A DNA stretch of 64,000 bases from NCBI RefSeq assembly GCF_010468615.1, contig NZ_WUEH01000001.1:124001-188000 (forward strand). The letters are read 5' to 3'. The notes beneath the pieces are model-generated. The model did not search any database. It was given only the letters and a program-made list of their open reading frames with translations, and was not told the DNA's origin. The stretch is from Pseudodesulfovibrio sp. JC047. Its GTDB lineage: Bacteria > Desulfobacterota > Desulfovibrionia > Desulfovibrionales > Desulfovibrionaceae. Positions 35,012 to 43,997 of this stretch are shown one piece after another. The translations under genes were made by a program, and so were the position numbers. How positions within the stretch are numbered: the first letter of the stretch is position 1; every line of letters starts with the position of its first letter.

Positions 35012-35437
35012 TTAACCCTTGACTTCGATACCCATGCTGCGGGCTGTGCCCTCGATCTGAAGCATGGCGTTTTCAATGTCATTGGCGTTCAAATCGACCA
35101 TTTTAAGTTCGGCGATCTCCTGGACCTGAGCCTTGGTGACCGTGCCGACCTTTTCTTTGTTGGGTTCACCAGAACCCTTCTCCAACTTGGCAGCTTTGAG
35201 CAGCAGCACTGATGCCGGAGGAGTCTTGGTGATAAAATCGAAGGAACGGTCCTGATATACGGTAATGACAACCGGGATAATCAGGCCTTTCTGGTCCTGA
35301 GTCTTGGCGTTGAACGCCTTACAGAATTCCATGATGTTCACGCCGTGCTGACCCAAAGCCGGACCGACCGGCGGGGAGGGGTTCGCACTGCCTGCGGGAA
35401 TCTGCAGTTTAATCTTTCCTAATTCTTTCTTGGCCAT
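35012..35437 (-). CDS. rplK: 50S ribosomal protein L11
   Basis: A 141-residue L11 of the GTPase-associated centre ([56 protein letters not shown]). It lies between nusG and rplA with gaps of 44 and 15 bases. Confidence 0.97.
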   Translation of the reverse strand: MAKKELGKIKLQIPAGSANPSPPVGPALGQHGVNIMEFCKAFNAKTQDQKGLIIPVVITVYQDRSFDFITKTPPASVLLLKAAKLEKGSGEPNKEKVGTVTKAQVQEIAELKMVDLNANDIENAMLQIEGTARSMGIEVKG

Positions 35438-35481
35438 TGTATTCCTCGATGAGAAATTCGCTGTTAGCGATTATATCCGGG

Positions 35482-36039
35482 CTATCCCTTGTCCACTTGG
35501 ACGAAGTCGAGCTCCACAGGAGTCTGTCGCCCGAAAATAGAGACGGAGACTTTGAGCTTACCCTTGTCGTAATTGACTTCTTCCACAACACCATTGAAAC
35601 CGCTGAACGGACCATCAATGACCCGTACCTCGTCTCCACGCTCGAAATTGAACTTGGGACGGGGTTTTTCCTGGCGGCTTTCCATCATGTTGAGGATGTT
35701 TTCCGCCTCACTGTCGCGCATAGGAGTCGGACGGTTTTTGCCGCCAACAAACCCGGTGACACGCGGAATGGACTGAATAAGATGCCAAGAGTCATCCGTC
35801 AGGATCATCTTGATCATGATATAGCCCGGGTAGAACTTTCGGGTTGACGTCTTGCGCTCACCTTTGACCATCTCGACGATCTTTTCGGTTGGCATGACGA
35901 CCTCTTCGATGAGGCCCTTGTCTTGTCCGGTTCGCATCATCTCTCGGACAGTCTGCTCGACACGCTGTTCAAACCCTGAATAGGTATGAACTATGTACCA
36001 GCGACCACGAGGAGAAGCGTTTTCCATATTGGCATCCAT
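35482..36039 (-). CDS. nusG: Transcription termination/antitermination factor NusG
   Basis: A 185-residue NusG with the N-terminal NGN domain (GRWYIVHTYSGFEQRVEQTV, KFYPGYIMIKMILTDDSWHL) and a C-terminal KOW (GDEVRVIDGPFSGFNGVVEE). It couples RNA polymerase to Rho or the ribosome. ATG at 36039 is taken because the upstream TTG (36060) would place translation through the likely ribosome site (GGCTGGAA). It is 33 bases after secE. Confidence 0.95.
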   Translation of the reverse strand: MDANMENASPRGRWYIVHTYSGFEQRVEQTVREMMRTGQDKGLIEEVVMPTEKIVEMVKGERKTSTRKFYPGYIMIKMILTDDSWHLIQSIPRVTGFVGGKNRPTPMRDSEAENILNMMESRQEKPRPKFNFERGDEVRVIDGPFSGFNGVVEEVNYDKGKLKVSVSIFGRQTPVELDFVQVDKG

Positions 36040-36072
36040 ATTATGTTCCAGCCTTTGCAAGTAACTTTGGTC

Positions 36073-36330
36073 CTAGGACAGGACAAACTCGACGATCTTG
36101 GAGAACGCCAGGTCGACCACGCCCAGGTAAAGAGCAATGACCACAGAAACAACCAACACAGCTATACATGTGGTGATTGTCTCTTTGCGGGAGGGCCAAA
36201 CTACCTTTTTGATCTCGACTTTGGACTCTTCAAAAAACTGCATCAGTTCTTTGATTTTGCCTATCGGACCGGCAGCCTGAGCCTGTGCGGCCTGCTTGTC
36301 AGCGACCTTTTTGCTTTTTTTCCTGGCCAT
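36073..36330 (-). CDS. secE: Preprotein translocase subunit SecE
   Basis: An 85-residue protein with a basic N-terminus, an amphipathic region (GKIKELMQFFEESKVEIKKV, VWPSRKETITT) and one C-terminal membrane helix. This is the single-span form that clamps SecY. It lies between tRNA-Trp and nusG, the common secE-nusG order. Confidence 0.95.
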   Translation of the reverse strand: MARKKSKKVADKQAAQAQAAGPIGKIKELMQFFEESKVEIKKVVWPSRKETITTCIAVLVVSVVIALYLGVVDLAFSKIVEFVLS

Positions 36331-36411
36331 ATCACTTTCCCAAATTATTGAGCGATTTGCGGGGTCCTGCCTATTTCAAGCAAGACCCCGCGCTGCTTTC
36401 AAAGACTCAGT

Positions 36412-36488
36412 TGGCAGGGGTAGAGGGATTCGAACCCCCAACATCCGGTTTTGGAGACCGGCGTTCTAGCCGTTGGAACTATACCCCT
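36412..36488 (-). tRNA. tRNA-Trp (anticodon CCA)
   Basis: The acceptor stem AGGGGTA/TACCCCT closes 36416-36422 with 36482-36488, the anticodon CCA is read at 36452-36454, and the T arm has GGGTTCGAATCCC. The 3' CCA is encoded (36412-36414). It lies 12 bases from rpmG and upstream of secE, the usual place for tRNA-Trp. Confidence 0.96.
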
Positions 36489-36500
36489 GCTCTATCGAAA

Positions 36501-36650
36501 CTACTTGGACTCTTTGTGGATCGTGTGCTTCTTGTCCCAAGGACAATACTTGCTCACTTCCAAACGTCCGGTAGTGTTCTTCTTATTCTTGTGCGTTGCG
36601 TAGTTTTTACGCTTGCACTCGGTGCATTGCAGCTGAATATTGACTCGCAT
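36501..36650 (-). CDS. rpmG: 50S ribosomal protein L33
   Basis: A 49-residue protein found by translating the minus strand between tuf and tRNA-Trp ([20 protein letters not shown] onward). The first zinc pair is C9/C12, but the second pair is reduced to C36: the expected fourth cysteine is Asp in YCPWDKKH. Zinc binding may therefore be lost or altered. It starts two bases after tuf ends and is in the standard tuf-rpmG-trnW-secE order. Confidence 0.95.
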   Translation of the reverse strand: MRVNIQLQCTECKRKNYATHKNKKNTTGRLEVSKYCPWDKKHTIHKESK

Positions 36651-36652
36651 GA

Positions 36653-37846
36653 TTACTCCGCGATTTCAGTGACAACACCTGCACCAACAGTCCGTCCACC
36701 TTCGCGGATAGCGAAGCGAAGACCAACTTCCATGGCGACAGGAGCGATCATTTCGACGTTAAAAGTCGCATTGTCGCCGGGCATGACCATCTCGACACCG
36801 TCGTCCAGAGTCACGACACCAGTGATATCCGTTGTACGGAAGTAGAACTGGGGACGATAGCCGGTGAAGAACGGAGTGTGACGTCCACCTTCGTCTTTGG
36901 AGAGGACATAGACCTCAGCCTTAAACTTGGTGTGGGGGTTGATGGTACCGGGCTTGGCTGCGACCTGACCGCGTTCCACTTCTTCGCGCTTTACGCCACG
37001 AATCAGGAGACCGACGTTGTCACCAGCCTGACCCTGGTCAAGCAGCTTGCGGAACATCTCGACACCAGTACAGGTAGTCTTGATGGTGTCCTTGATACCG
37101 ACGATTTCGATTTCTTCACCAACGGTGATGACACCGCGTTCCACACGACCGGTGATAACTGTACCACGGCCAGAGATGGAGAAGACATCCTCAACAGGCA
37201 TGAGGAACGGCATGTCGATGTCGCGCTCAGGCTCGGGGATGTAGCTGTCACAAGCGGCCAGCAGTTCAAAAATAGGCTTGGCGGCTTCATCTTCAATGGT
37301 ATCAGCTTCCAGAGCCTTCAGAGCGGAACCCTGAATGACCGGAATGTCGTCGCCGGGGAATTCGTACTTGTCGAGCAATTCACGAATTTCCATTTCGACC
37401 AATTCGAGCAGCTCTTCATCATCAACCATGTCGCATTTGTTCATGAAAACGACCATGGCCGGGACACCAACCTGACGAGCGAGCAGGATGTGCTCACGAG
37501 TCTGAGGCATGGGACCGTCAGTTGCTGCGCAAACCAGAATTGCACCGTCCATCTGGGCGGCGCCAGTGATCATGTTTTTAATGTAGTCGGCGTGACCGGG
37601 GCAATCTACGTGTGCGTAGTGGCGGTTCTCGGTCTCGTACTCGACGTGAGCGGTGGCGATGGTGATGCCGCGCTCTTTTTCTTCAGGAGCCTTGTCGATT
37701 TCATCAAATGCGATGAATTCGCCATTGCCAGCCATAGCGGCCAGCTTGGTGATAGCTGCTGTCAGAGTGGTTTTACCATGGTCAATGTGGCCAATGGTAC
37801 CAATGTTGACGTGAGGCTTGCTCCGTTCAAATTTAGCTTTACCCAT
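36653..37846 (-). CDS. tuf: Elongation factor Tu
   Basis: A 397-residue GTPase that delivers aminoacyl-tRNA. G1 is [11 protein letters not shown]3 DCPGHADY, G4 MNKCDMVDD, followed by domains II and III ending GVVTEIAE. It is the only tuf in the window, placed after three tRNAs; the 188-base gap upstream contains a perfect GTCCTTA/TAAGGAC palindrome (about 37941-37954). Confidence 0.97.
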   Translation of the reverse strand: MGKAKFERSKPHVNIGTIGHIDHGKTTLTAAITKLAAMAGNGEFIAFDEIDKAPEEKERGITIATAHVEYETENRHYAHVDCPGHADYIKNMITGAAQMDGAILVCAATDGPMPQTREHILLARQVGVPAMVVFMNKCDMVDDEELLELVEMEIRELLDKYEFPGDDIPVIQGSALKALEADTIEDEAAKPIFELLAACDSYIPEPERDIDMPFLMPVEDVFSISGRGTVITGRVERGVITVGEEIEIVGIKDTIKTTCTGVEMFRKLLDQGQAGDNVGLLIRGVKREEVERGQVAAKPGTINPHTKFKAEVYVLSKDEGGRHTPFFTGYRPQFYFRTTDITGVVTLDDGVEMVMPGDNATFNVEMIAPVAMEVGLRFAIREGGRTVGAGVVTEIAE

Positions 37847-38034
37847 TACAGTAACCCCCTAATCATAAAGTTGTGTAGGTTTTATTCTCTAAATACTTTC
37901 TAACAAATCAATAACAACAAAACATCGCTCTGCAACCTGAGTCCTTATAAGGACCGGCTCCCTGCCCCCAAGGGGACATGCTCTACGAGCGGAGCTAAAT
38001 ACACTGTTTATGAAGGAGATGGATAGAGCGTTAA

Positions 38035-38111
38035 TGGAGCGGGAAACGGGACTCGAACCCGCAACCCTCAGCTTGGAAGGCTGATGCTCTAGCCAATTGA
38101 GCTATTCCCGC
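38035..38111 (-). tRNA. tRNA-Gly (anticodon TCC)
   Basis: GCGGGAA and TTCCCGC form the acceptor stem; the anticodon TCC is read at 38075-38077 in a seven-base loop, and the T arm is CGGGTTCGAGTCCCG. The CCA end is encoded at 38035-38037. It is the last of three tRNAs before tuf. Confidence 0.96.
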
Positions 38112-38172
38112 TCACTCTCTGTAGTCCATCAGCGGCTCTTACGTCCGGCCTCCTACAGTGTGATTCGAAATA

Positions 38173-38258
38173 TGGTGGTGGGGGGAGGATTTGAACCTCC
38201 GAAGGCGAACGCCGACAGATTTACAGTCTGTTCCCTTTGGCCACTCGGGAACCCCACC
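38173..38258 (-). tRNA. tRNA-Tyr (anticodon GTA)
   Basis: The acceptor GGTGGGG/CCCCACC closes the molecule; the anticodon GTA is at 38222-38224. The long variable arm (CGGCGTTCGCCTTCG region) makes it a class II tRNA of 83 bases plus an encoded CCA. Confidence 0.96.
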
Positions 38259-38265
38259 ATTTATT

Positions 38266-38341
38266 TGGAGCTGGCGATGGGACTTGAACCCGCAACCTGC
38301 TGATTACAAATCAGCTGCTCTACCAATTGAGCTACGCCAGC
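38266..38341 (-). tRNA. tRNA-Thr (anticodon TGT)
   Basis: GCTGGCG/CGCCAGC is the acceptor stem and the anticodon TGT is at 38306-38308 in the loop TTTGTAA. CCA is encoded at 38266-38268. It is the first gene of the tRNA-tuf-secE-nusG transcript and lies just downstream of the promoter at 38357-38385. Confidence 0.96.
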
Positions 38342-38356
38342 TCACGAAGAACGAAG

Positions 38357-38385
38357 TCTATATACGCCATAATGTCAAAAATCAA
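38357..38385 (-). promoter_or_regulatory. Promoter of the tRNA-tuf-secE operon
   Basis: On the minus strand TTGATT (38380-38385) and TATAGA (38357-38362) are 17 bases apart, and the expected start is a few bases before the tRNA-Thr 5' end (38341). A second TTGACA (38373-38378) overlaps the spacer but has no -10 at proper distance. Confidence 0.6.
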
Positions 38386-38949
38386 GAGTTTTTTGAGACC
38401 TTTTTCAATTCGTTTGAGCAAGGTCTTCATCCGCTCAAGGAGGAGTCGGTTTAATTTCAATTTGCTCAGTTTGTCAACCCCGTTTCTCTTTTTTTTTCAA
38501 TTTTTCTGCATATACTGACAAACCGCACCATTGCATAAAAACTCGTCTATGACCAGCAATCTCCCGCATAGAGCCATTATTTGGTATTTCTCTCTCTTTT
38601 TCCCCAACTCTCGAGAATTCCAGAAAACTTTCACCCGCCAAACTCATGTCTCATTTTTTGATATTTTTCCCTGTCTTCACTGCATGGATATTTCATTTTT
38701 CGTACGATTTTTTTTTACAATTCTCCCTCATTCCGTCTCTTAATTGGATCTTTTTCTTTCCCACCCTCTTCTTCGTCCGTCTTCTCTTTTTTTTCTCCCT
38801 CATGCTTCTTATAGAGATATATACCACTTCCACCATTTCCTTATTTACTCATTCCCTCCCCCCAAAAAACATCATCAAGTTCGAGTCTCGCCACCACAAT
38901 TGCACATTTTCTTTGACTCTTCCGACATCTGGCCGTATTGGCCCTGACC
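38386..38949. other. Gene-free, pyrimidine-rich intergenic region
   Basis: More than 550 bases between the tRNA promoter and dus. The plus strand is very rich in T and C, with T runs of 8-9 (for example near 38487-38496 and 38708-38716). Open frames on the plus strand are phenylalanine-rich, have no ribosome sites and match no family I know. A TTGACA on the minus strand (38473-38478) could mark a second operon promoter but has a poor -10. No RNA gene was recognised. Confidence 0.6.
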
Positions 38950-39969
38950 ATGAATACCTTCACAATAACACCCGATGCTCCATGGCTGGCTCCGCTTGCC
39001 GGATATTCCGACCTGCCCTTCCGGCTCCTATCCAAACAATTTGGATGTGGCGTGCGTTGTTCCGAAATGGTCTCTGTCAAAGGACTTGCTTTCAAAAATG
39101 CCGGGACAAAGCGGCTTCTTGCCACCTGTCCGGAAGATGACCCCATGGTCCTCCAACTTTTTGGTGCAGAAAAATCCTATTTTGAACCGGTCATGGAAAA
39201 ACTCATCGGCATGGGATACCGCAATTTTGATCTCAATGCCGGATGCCCTGTCCGTAAGGTGCTGAAGTCCGGTTCCGGCGTCAAACTGATGGACGATCTT
39301 GATACGCTGGTTGCCCTGGCCGAAATCATGGTCAAAAAAGTTGCCGAACATTCTGACACTGGCCGTGTTGGTGTCAAATTTCGTCTTGGGTTCAACAAAG
39401 GTGAAGAGGTTTTCATTGATCTGGCCAAGCGTCTTGAAGCGATTGGGGTGGACTGGGTCACCATGCACCCCCGCTACGGCAAGCAGATGTTTGCCGGAAC
39501 AGCCAACTGGTCAAAACTCGCAGACCTCAAACGAGCCATTTCCATTCCTGTGGTCGGGTCAGGCGATCTGTTCACCGCAGAAGACGGCATTCGCTGCATC
39601 GAAGAGACAGGCATTGACGCCATCATGTTCGCACGAGGTGCCTTATACGACCCATCCATTTTCGCCCGATTTGTCGCATTGCGCCACGGCACACCGCTTC
39701 CCGCACGGGATGGCCAATTCCTCGCCGAAATCGTCCGAGAACACATTCGCCTGACTCGTGAGTATGAAGGCGATGATCGTTCTTTCCGAAAAATCCGATC
39801 CATCATCCCACGCTACGCAAAGGGATTGAAAGGCATTCGCGCCCTGCGTGGTTCTTTGTTGCAATGCGAAACCTGGGAGGATCTGGAAGAAGCCGCCAGT
39901 GATATCGCACGCATGGAACCAGCCAGCAACATATCTGACAAACCAGACGTTGACGGGATTTGCCAATAG
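38950..39969 (+). CDS. dus: tRNA-dihydrouridine synthase
   Basis: A 339-residue FMN enzyme that reduces uridines in the tRNA D loop. APLAGYSDLPFR opens the TIM barrel, LNAGCPVRKV carries the catalytic cysteine (C99), KFRLGFNKGE and MHPRYGKQMFAG follow, and GSGDLFTAEDG binds flavin phosphate. It resembles the DusB-like group, but the subfamily is not certain. I take ATG at 38950 rather than the TTG four codons earlier; neither has a strong ribosome site. It faces away from the tRNA operon and precedes the CheV-like gene by 62 bases. Confidence 0.9.
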   Translation: MNTFTITPDAPWLAPLAGYSDLPFRLLSKQFGCGVRCSEMVSVKGLAFKNAGTKRLLATCPEDDPMVLQLFGAEKSYFEPVMEKLIGMGYRNFDLNAGCPVRKVLKSGSGVKLMDDLDTLVALAEIMVKKVAEHSDTGRVGVKFRLGFNKGEEVFIDLAKRLEAIGVDWVTMHPRYGKQMFAGTANWSKLADLKRAISIPVVGSGDLFTAEDGIRCIEETGIDAIMFARGALYDPSIFARFVALRHGTPLPARDGQFLAEIVREHIRLTREYEGDDRSFRKIRSIIPRYAKGLKGIRALRGSLLQCETWEDLEEAASDIARMEPASNISDKPDVDGICQ

Positions 39970-40031
39970 GGTTTACACAATTTTAACTGCCTTGATTAAT
40001 TTCATACTTTTGAAAAGGAAGCGATATCCCC

Positions 40032-41045
40032 ATGGCCACAGAGTCAACTGACATCCTTCTGGAAGCCGGAACCAACGAACTCGAAATCGTCGAATTCTAC
40101 CTTGAAGAAGAACCCAAGGGAGATGAACAGATCGAATTGAACCAGGAAGATCTTGCTCAGGACAAAGGTCGCAAACCCAGTCGCAAGGCCTATTATGGCG
40201 TCAATGTTGCCAAGGTTCTCGAAATTATTCGAAAGCCGGACGTCACCGAAATGCCGCAAACGTCACACAAATCAGTACTCGGCGCGTTCAACCTCCGTTC
40301 GCGGATCATTCCTCTTCTTGATCTCTCCATCTGGCTGAACAAAAAACGGGTGGAAAACGAACCTCCCAAAATCATTGTCACGGAATTCAACCAGGTCACA
40401 TCCGCTTTCATGGTCTCCGGTGTCACCCGAATTCATCGCATTTCCTGGGAAGACGTCGAAGCACCCAACAAATACGTTTCCGCCCTGTCGTCCGACTCCA
40501 TCACCGGTGTCGTCAAATTCGATGACCGGATCGTTTTCATTCTCGACCTTGAGCGCATCGTCTCGGAACTCAACCCGAACATGCGGCTGCAATTCGACGA
40601 CAATGTCGAATTCGACGGCTCAGCCGGCTACAAGGCCCTTATCACTGACGACTCGCCCCTTATCCGTGAAATGATTCGAGACATGCTCGGCCAAGCTGGA
40701 TTTCGCGTCGAAAAGACCAACAATGGTCGCGAATGTTGGGAACGCCTCGAAGAATACAAACGCTTGGCCACCATGGACAACCGCCCTATCACCGACTACG
40801 TCCAAATCGTCGTGTCAGACATTGAAATGCCCATGATGGACGGCCATCATCTCACCAAGCGCATCAAGGAAGATCCCGTCCTCCACGAACTGCCAGTCAT
40901 CCTCTTTTCCTCGCTTATTACCGAAAAGCTCCGCCACCGAGGCGAAAGCGTGGGCGCAGACGAACAAATCTCCAAGCCTGAAATTACCTACCTCGCACAA
41001 AAGGCCGCCCTTCTCATCGAAGAACGCAAAAAAATGAAACGATAG
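40032..41045 (+). CDS. cheV: CheV-type chemotaxis protein (CheW domain + receiver)
   Basis: A 337-residue protein. A CheW-like domain (about 15-180) couples receptors to CheA; a receiver domain follows (about 200-330) with acidic residues at D206-D207, phospho-acceptor D263 in VVSDIEMPMMDG, and K315 in ISKPE. The CheW domain carries an acidic insertion at about 25-50 between its first strands. AAGGAAG precedes the ATG. No receptor or cheA is adjacent; the CheA-like gene at 55471 is 14 kb away. A mosaic repeat begins eight bases after the stop. Confidence 0.88.
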   Translation: MATESTDILLEAGTNELEIVEFYLEEEPKGDEQIELNQEDLAQDKGRKPSRKAYYGVNVAKVLEIIRKPDVTEMPQTSHKSVLGAFNLRSRIIPLLDLSIWLNKKRVENEPPKIIVTEFNQVTSAFMVSGVTRIHRISWEDVEAPNKYVSALSSDSITGVVKFDDRIVFILDLERIVSELNPNMRLQFDDNVEFDGSAGYKALITDDSPLIREMIRDMLGQAGFRVEKTNNGRECWERLEEYKRLATMDNRPITDYVQIVVSDIEMPMMDGHHLTKRIKEDPVLHELPVILFSSLITEKLRHRGESVGADEQISKPEITYLAQKAALLIEERKKMKR

Positions 41046-41052
41046 GCTGCAA

Positions 41053-41506
41053 TGCCTTCGGCAGGTGTGCGTGTTCGCGTAAGAGCACGGCTGCCGTGTG
41101 GAAGGATGATGTCTCCGACGGCCAGAACTTTTTGTCGCGCCTTCGGCGAGGGCATCCGTTATCAGTTGAGTGGGATTGAAGAAGGAAGTAGGATAAAAGA
41201 ACAAATAATTTAAGAAACAAGAAAGCTTTGCAAAAAGAATAGGATTCACATTTTTTCATAAAGTCTGTAAAAAATACAATTTTTTACAACGCTCTCCCAA
41301 AAAACGCACGAACTCATGCTGCCGACAGCTTCGAGCGAAGCGAGCGACAAAAAGTTTCGGGGAGTCCAGAGGCCCCTTTTCAAAGGGGCCTTTGGCAGGT
41401 CCAGGACAGCGTCCTGGTCACGCTGAAAGCGACCCCCGGTAGGGCTGGTCACGCTGAAAGCGACCCCCGGTAGGGCTGGTCACGCTGAAGGCGCCCGCCG
41501 GGAGGC
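41053..41506 (+). repeat. Mosaic intergenic repeat, copy A
   Basis: About 454 bases that recur in inverted orientation at 49580-50114. The stretch 41318-41419 (102 bases) is identical to the reverse complement of 49669-49770, and most of the rest aligns with scattered changes. Parts in order: a GCCTTCGGC end, a GTCGCGCCTTCGGCGAGG block, an AT-rich centre with a GTAAAAAAT/ATTTTTTAC hairpin, the GCTTCGAGCGAAGC palindrome, a hairpin with arms GGCCCCTTT/AAAGGGGCC, and a tandem 31-base repeat. No open frame or transposase. It fills the gap between convergent cheV and hypE. Confidence 0.85.
41416..41505 (+). repeat. Tandem 31-base repeats, copy A end
   Basis: Two full units (41416-41446 and 41447-41477) are identical to each other, each starting GGTCACGCTGAAAGC and ending CGGTAGGGCT; a third, diverged partial unit follows. 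Copy B has the same 31-base period and the same CCCGGTAGGGCT end but a different internal half. Confidence 0.88.
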
Positions 41507-41525
41507 ACTCTACATTCACAAAAGA

Positions 41526-41554
41526 AAAGGCTCTCGACGAATCGAGAGCCTTTT
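41526..41554 (-). terminator. Terminator after hypE
   Basis: AAAGGCTCTCGA and TCGAGAGCCTTT form a 12-bp stem with a four-base loop and T-rich flanks, 22 bases past the hypE stop. Symmetric flanks suggest it may also work against plus-strand transcripts from the cheV side. Confidence 0.88.
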
Positions 41555-41576
41555 GTGTGTGAAAAGCTATGAAGCG

Positions 41577-42581
41577 TTAACAGATACGAGGGAGCTGTTC
41601 GCCTTCGAGCATACCGAGCAAGCGTTTGCCACCGAGCTGGGTAACCATCACGACTTTGCCGGGATTAGCGTCAGTCATGGTGCCGATACGACAGGCATCC
41701 TGTCCAAGGGGATCGGCGCGCATGATTTCAAGGGCTTTTTCAGCATATTCCTCGGGCAGAATACAGATAAACTTGCCTTCGTTGGCGAGATAGAGCGGAT
41801 CGAGTCCGAGGATGGAACAACCACCCTTGACTTCTGGCCGAACGGGAATGTCGTTTTCCTGCAATTCGCAACAGACGTTGGAACTGGTGGTAATTTCATT
41901 GAGCGTAGTGGCCAAACCGCCGCGAGTGGGATCACGCATGACGTGTACTTCGGGCAATTCCTGCACAAGTTTGACGAGCAAATGATTCAGGGCTGCGGAA
42001 TCGGATTGGACGTTCGCCTCGAATTCCAATCCTTCGCGAGTGCCGAGAATGGTCAAACCGTGGTCACCAATGGTGCCGGAGATGAGAACGGCGTCACCGG
42101 GCCGGGCCGCATCACCACTGGGAACCGGATCGGCAATGATGTCACCAATGCCGGTGGTATTGATGAAGATCTTGTCAACCGCTCCCTTGGGAACAACTTT
42201 GGTGTCACCTGTGACCACGGCAACACCAGCGTGTCGGGCGGCCTCGCCCATGGCCTGAACGATCTTTTCGAGATCATCCATGGGCAATCCTTCCTCAATG
42301 ATGTAGCCACACGTCAAATATTTGGGAATGGCCCCCATCATGGCGACATCATTCACCGTCCCGTGAACCGCCAGAGAGCCGATGTTGCCACCGGGAAAGA
42401 AAATGGGGTCAACGGTAAAGGAATCGGTAGACATTGCCAGTTTGCCGGACATGGACAATTCGGCAGCGTCGTTGAGTCGATTCAATTCATCGTTACCAAG
42501 GTGTCCCAGAAAGAGCTGGGAAATGAGACGCTGCGAAGCGCGTCCTCCGCTGCCGTAATCGAGAAGTACTTTGTCAGACAT
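41577..42581 (-). CDS. hypE: Hydrogenase maturation protein HypE
   Basis: A 334-residue protein of the AIR-synthase-like ATP-binding family (LLDYGSGGRASQRLI, VHGTVNDVAMMGA, MRDPTRGGLATTLNE). It dehydrates a thiocarbamoyl group on its C-terminal cysteine to thiocyanate, the source of the CN ligands of [NiFe] hydrogenase. The required end motif is intact: the protein ends PRIC. It follows hypD by two bases, so the two are co-translated. The other hyp genes are not in the window. Confidence 0.96.
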   Translation of the reverse strand: MSDKVLLDYGSGGRASQRLISQLFLGHLGNDELNRLNDAAELSMSGKLAMSTDSFTVDPIFFPGGNIGSLAVHGTVNDVAMMGAIPKYLTCGYIIEEGLPMDDLEKIVQAMGEAARHAGVAVVTGDTKVVPKGAVDKIFINTTGIGDIIADPVPSGDAARPGDAVLISGTIGDHGLTILGTREGLEFEANVQSDSAALNHLLVKLVQELPEVHVMRDPTRGGLATTLNEITTSSNVCCELQENDIPVRPEVKGGCSILGLDPLYLANEGKFICILPEEYAEKALEIMRADPLGQDACRIGTMTDANPGKVVMVTQLGGKRLLGMLEGEQLPRIC

Positions 42582-42583
42582 GG

Positions 42584-43678
42584 TTAATCCAGTTTGTATT
42601 TATAATATGCAGCGCAACTGCCCTCGGTAGAAACCATGCAGGGACCGACCGGATTGGCCGGTGTACAGGCTTTGCCGAAAAGCGGACATTCGTCCGGCTG
42701 CTTGATTCCTTTCAAAATATCACCACACTTGCACCCCTTGAGTGGGGGGCAATCTTCTATGGTGATGCCAAATTCCTTTTTGGCATCGAACTCTTCCCAC
42801 TCTGGCCGAATCTCCAACCCGGAGCCGGGAATAAGCCCAATCCCACGCCAGAGAGCGTCGGTCGGTTCAAAAACTTCGTACATGATTTCAACGGCCTTGG
42901 GATTGCCTTCGTCACCGACAATACGCGTGTAGTTGTTGACGACATGGGCCTCACCCTTGTTGCGCCAATCCACCATCTGATTCAATGACTGAAGGATATC
43001 CAGCGGCTCGAACCCGGTGACCACTGCGGATTTGCCATATTTTTCAGCGATGAAATCATACGGATGAGTTCCGATGATGGCCGAAACATGACCGGGCAGA
43101 ATAAAACCGTCCACATTGATGGCGTCGTCGGACAACAACGCATCCAAGGCGAGGGGAACCGTCTTGTGAAAACAAAGAATCCGCAAATTGGTGATACCCT
43201 GCTGCCGAGCCAGCTTCATGGTCGCGGCAATGGTCGGGGCCGTTGTCTCGAATCCGACACCAATGAAAACCACGATGTCGTCAGGATTTTCCTGGGCTAG
43301 CTTCAACGTGTCAAACGGGGAATAGACAACCTTCACCCGAGCACCATCAGCAACGGCTTTTTTCAGGTTTCGCCCATTGTTACCGGGCACACGCATGAGA
43401 TCGCCGAACGTGGCCATGATAACCCGCTCGTTAACGGCAAGATCCAGAAACGCGTTGACTTCGGACTCGTGCGTGACGCACACAGGACAGCCCGGACCGC
43501 TCAGATGAATGATCTTCTCAGGAAGAAGTGAACGGAGACCGCTCTGAAAGATAGCCACAGTGTGGGTACCACATACTTCCATGAAACGGAGGTCGTCATA
43601 AAGTCCGGCCTCCATCCTGTCCAACATTTTCCGACACAATCCGGGGTCGCGAAATTTTTCCAAGAATTCAAAGCTCAA
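42584..43678 (-). CDS. hypD: Hydrogenase maturation protein HypD
   Basis: A 364-residue Fe-S scaffold on which the Fe(CN)2CO group is built together with HypC. Family motifs are FMEVCGTHTVAIFQSG, HLSGPGCPVCVTHESE and FVGVGFETTAPT-like IGVGFETTAPTIAATM. The cysteine-rich end (CPPLKGCKCGDI, DECPLFGKAC, CMVSTEGSC) holds the [4Fe-4S] site. The start is TTG at 43678 with AAGGA seven bases upstream; the nearby ATG is out of frame. Confidence 0.95.
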   Translation of the reverse strand: MSFEFLEKFRDPGLCRKMLDRMEAGLYDDLRFMEVCGTHTVAIFQSGLRSLLPEKIIHLSGPGCPVCVTHESEVNAFLDLAVNERVIMATFGDLMRVPGNNGRNLKKAVADGARVKVVYSPFDTLKLAQENPDDIVVFIGVGFETTAPTIAATMKLARQQGITNLRILCFHKTVPLALDALLSDDAINVDGFILPGHVSAIIGTHPYDFIAEKYGKSAVVTGFEPLDILQSLNQMVDWRNKGEAHVVNNYTRIVGDEGNPKAVEIMYEVFEPTDALWRGIGLIPGSGLEIRPEWEEFDAKKEFGITIEDCPPLKGCKCGDILKGIKQPDECPLFGKACTPANPVGPCMVSTEGSCAAYYKYKLD

Positions 43679-43997
43679 AGCATGATCCTTTACGGTAGAG
43701 GTGGGTCAAAATTCTACAGATTAGCGACAGTCATATACCTTCTCAAAGATGGGGGCAAATGAAAAACCGACGCTCTTGAATGGGCAAGGCTGTAGAATGA
43801 TCCAAAATAGACCGATTCTCAACGACTTTCCGATTTTGTTCAATTGCCGCACACGCCCGTTTCATTCTTTTGTGCTGCCCCTCTTTTTTTTTATTCGCCC
43901 CATCAGCTTTATTTTTCCTCGGGGGACTGGTAGATGTCGGACAAGGGCTGCACTGACGCAGTCTGCAACAGAAATCCGTATTTCACGCCGCCTGAAT
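43679..43997. other. Divergent intergenic region, hypD / HD-domain gene
   Basis: About 320 bases between divergent starts. The frame of the HD gene stays open back to 43749, but its upstream part encodes an Arg/Phe-rich sequence unlike the family and I take it as non-coding. Promoters for both directions are expected here; no convincing -35/-10 pair or operator was found. Confidence 0.4.

Noticed and set aside
38531-39140. Phe-rich plus-strand open frames before dus
   Set aside because: Composition reflects the T-rich tract, ribosome sites are lacking, and one overlaps dus in another frame.
41416-41505. Tandem repeats considered as a CRISPR array
   Set aside because: The 31-base units follow one another without variable spacers, and no cas gene is present.
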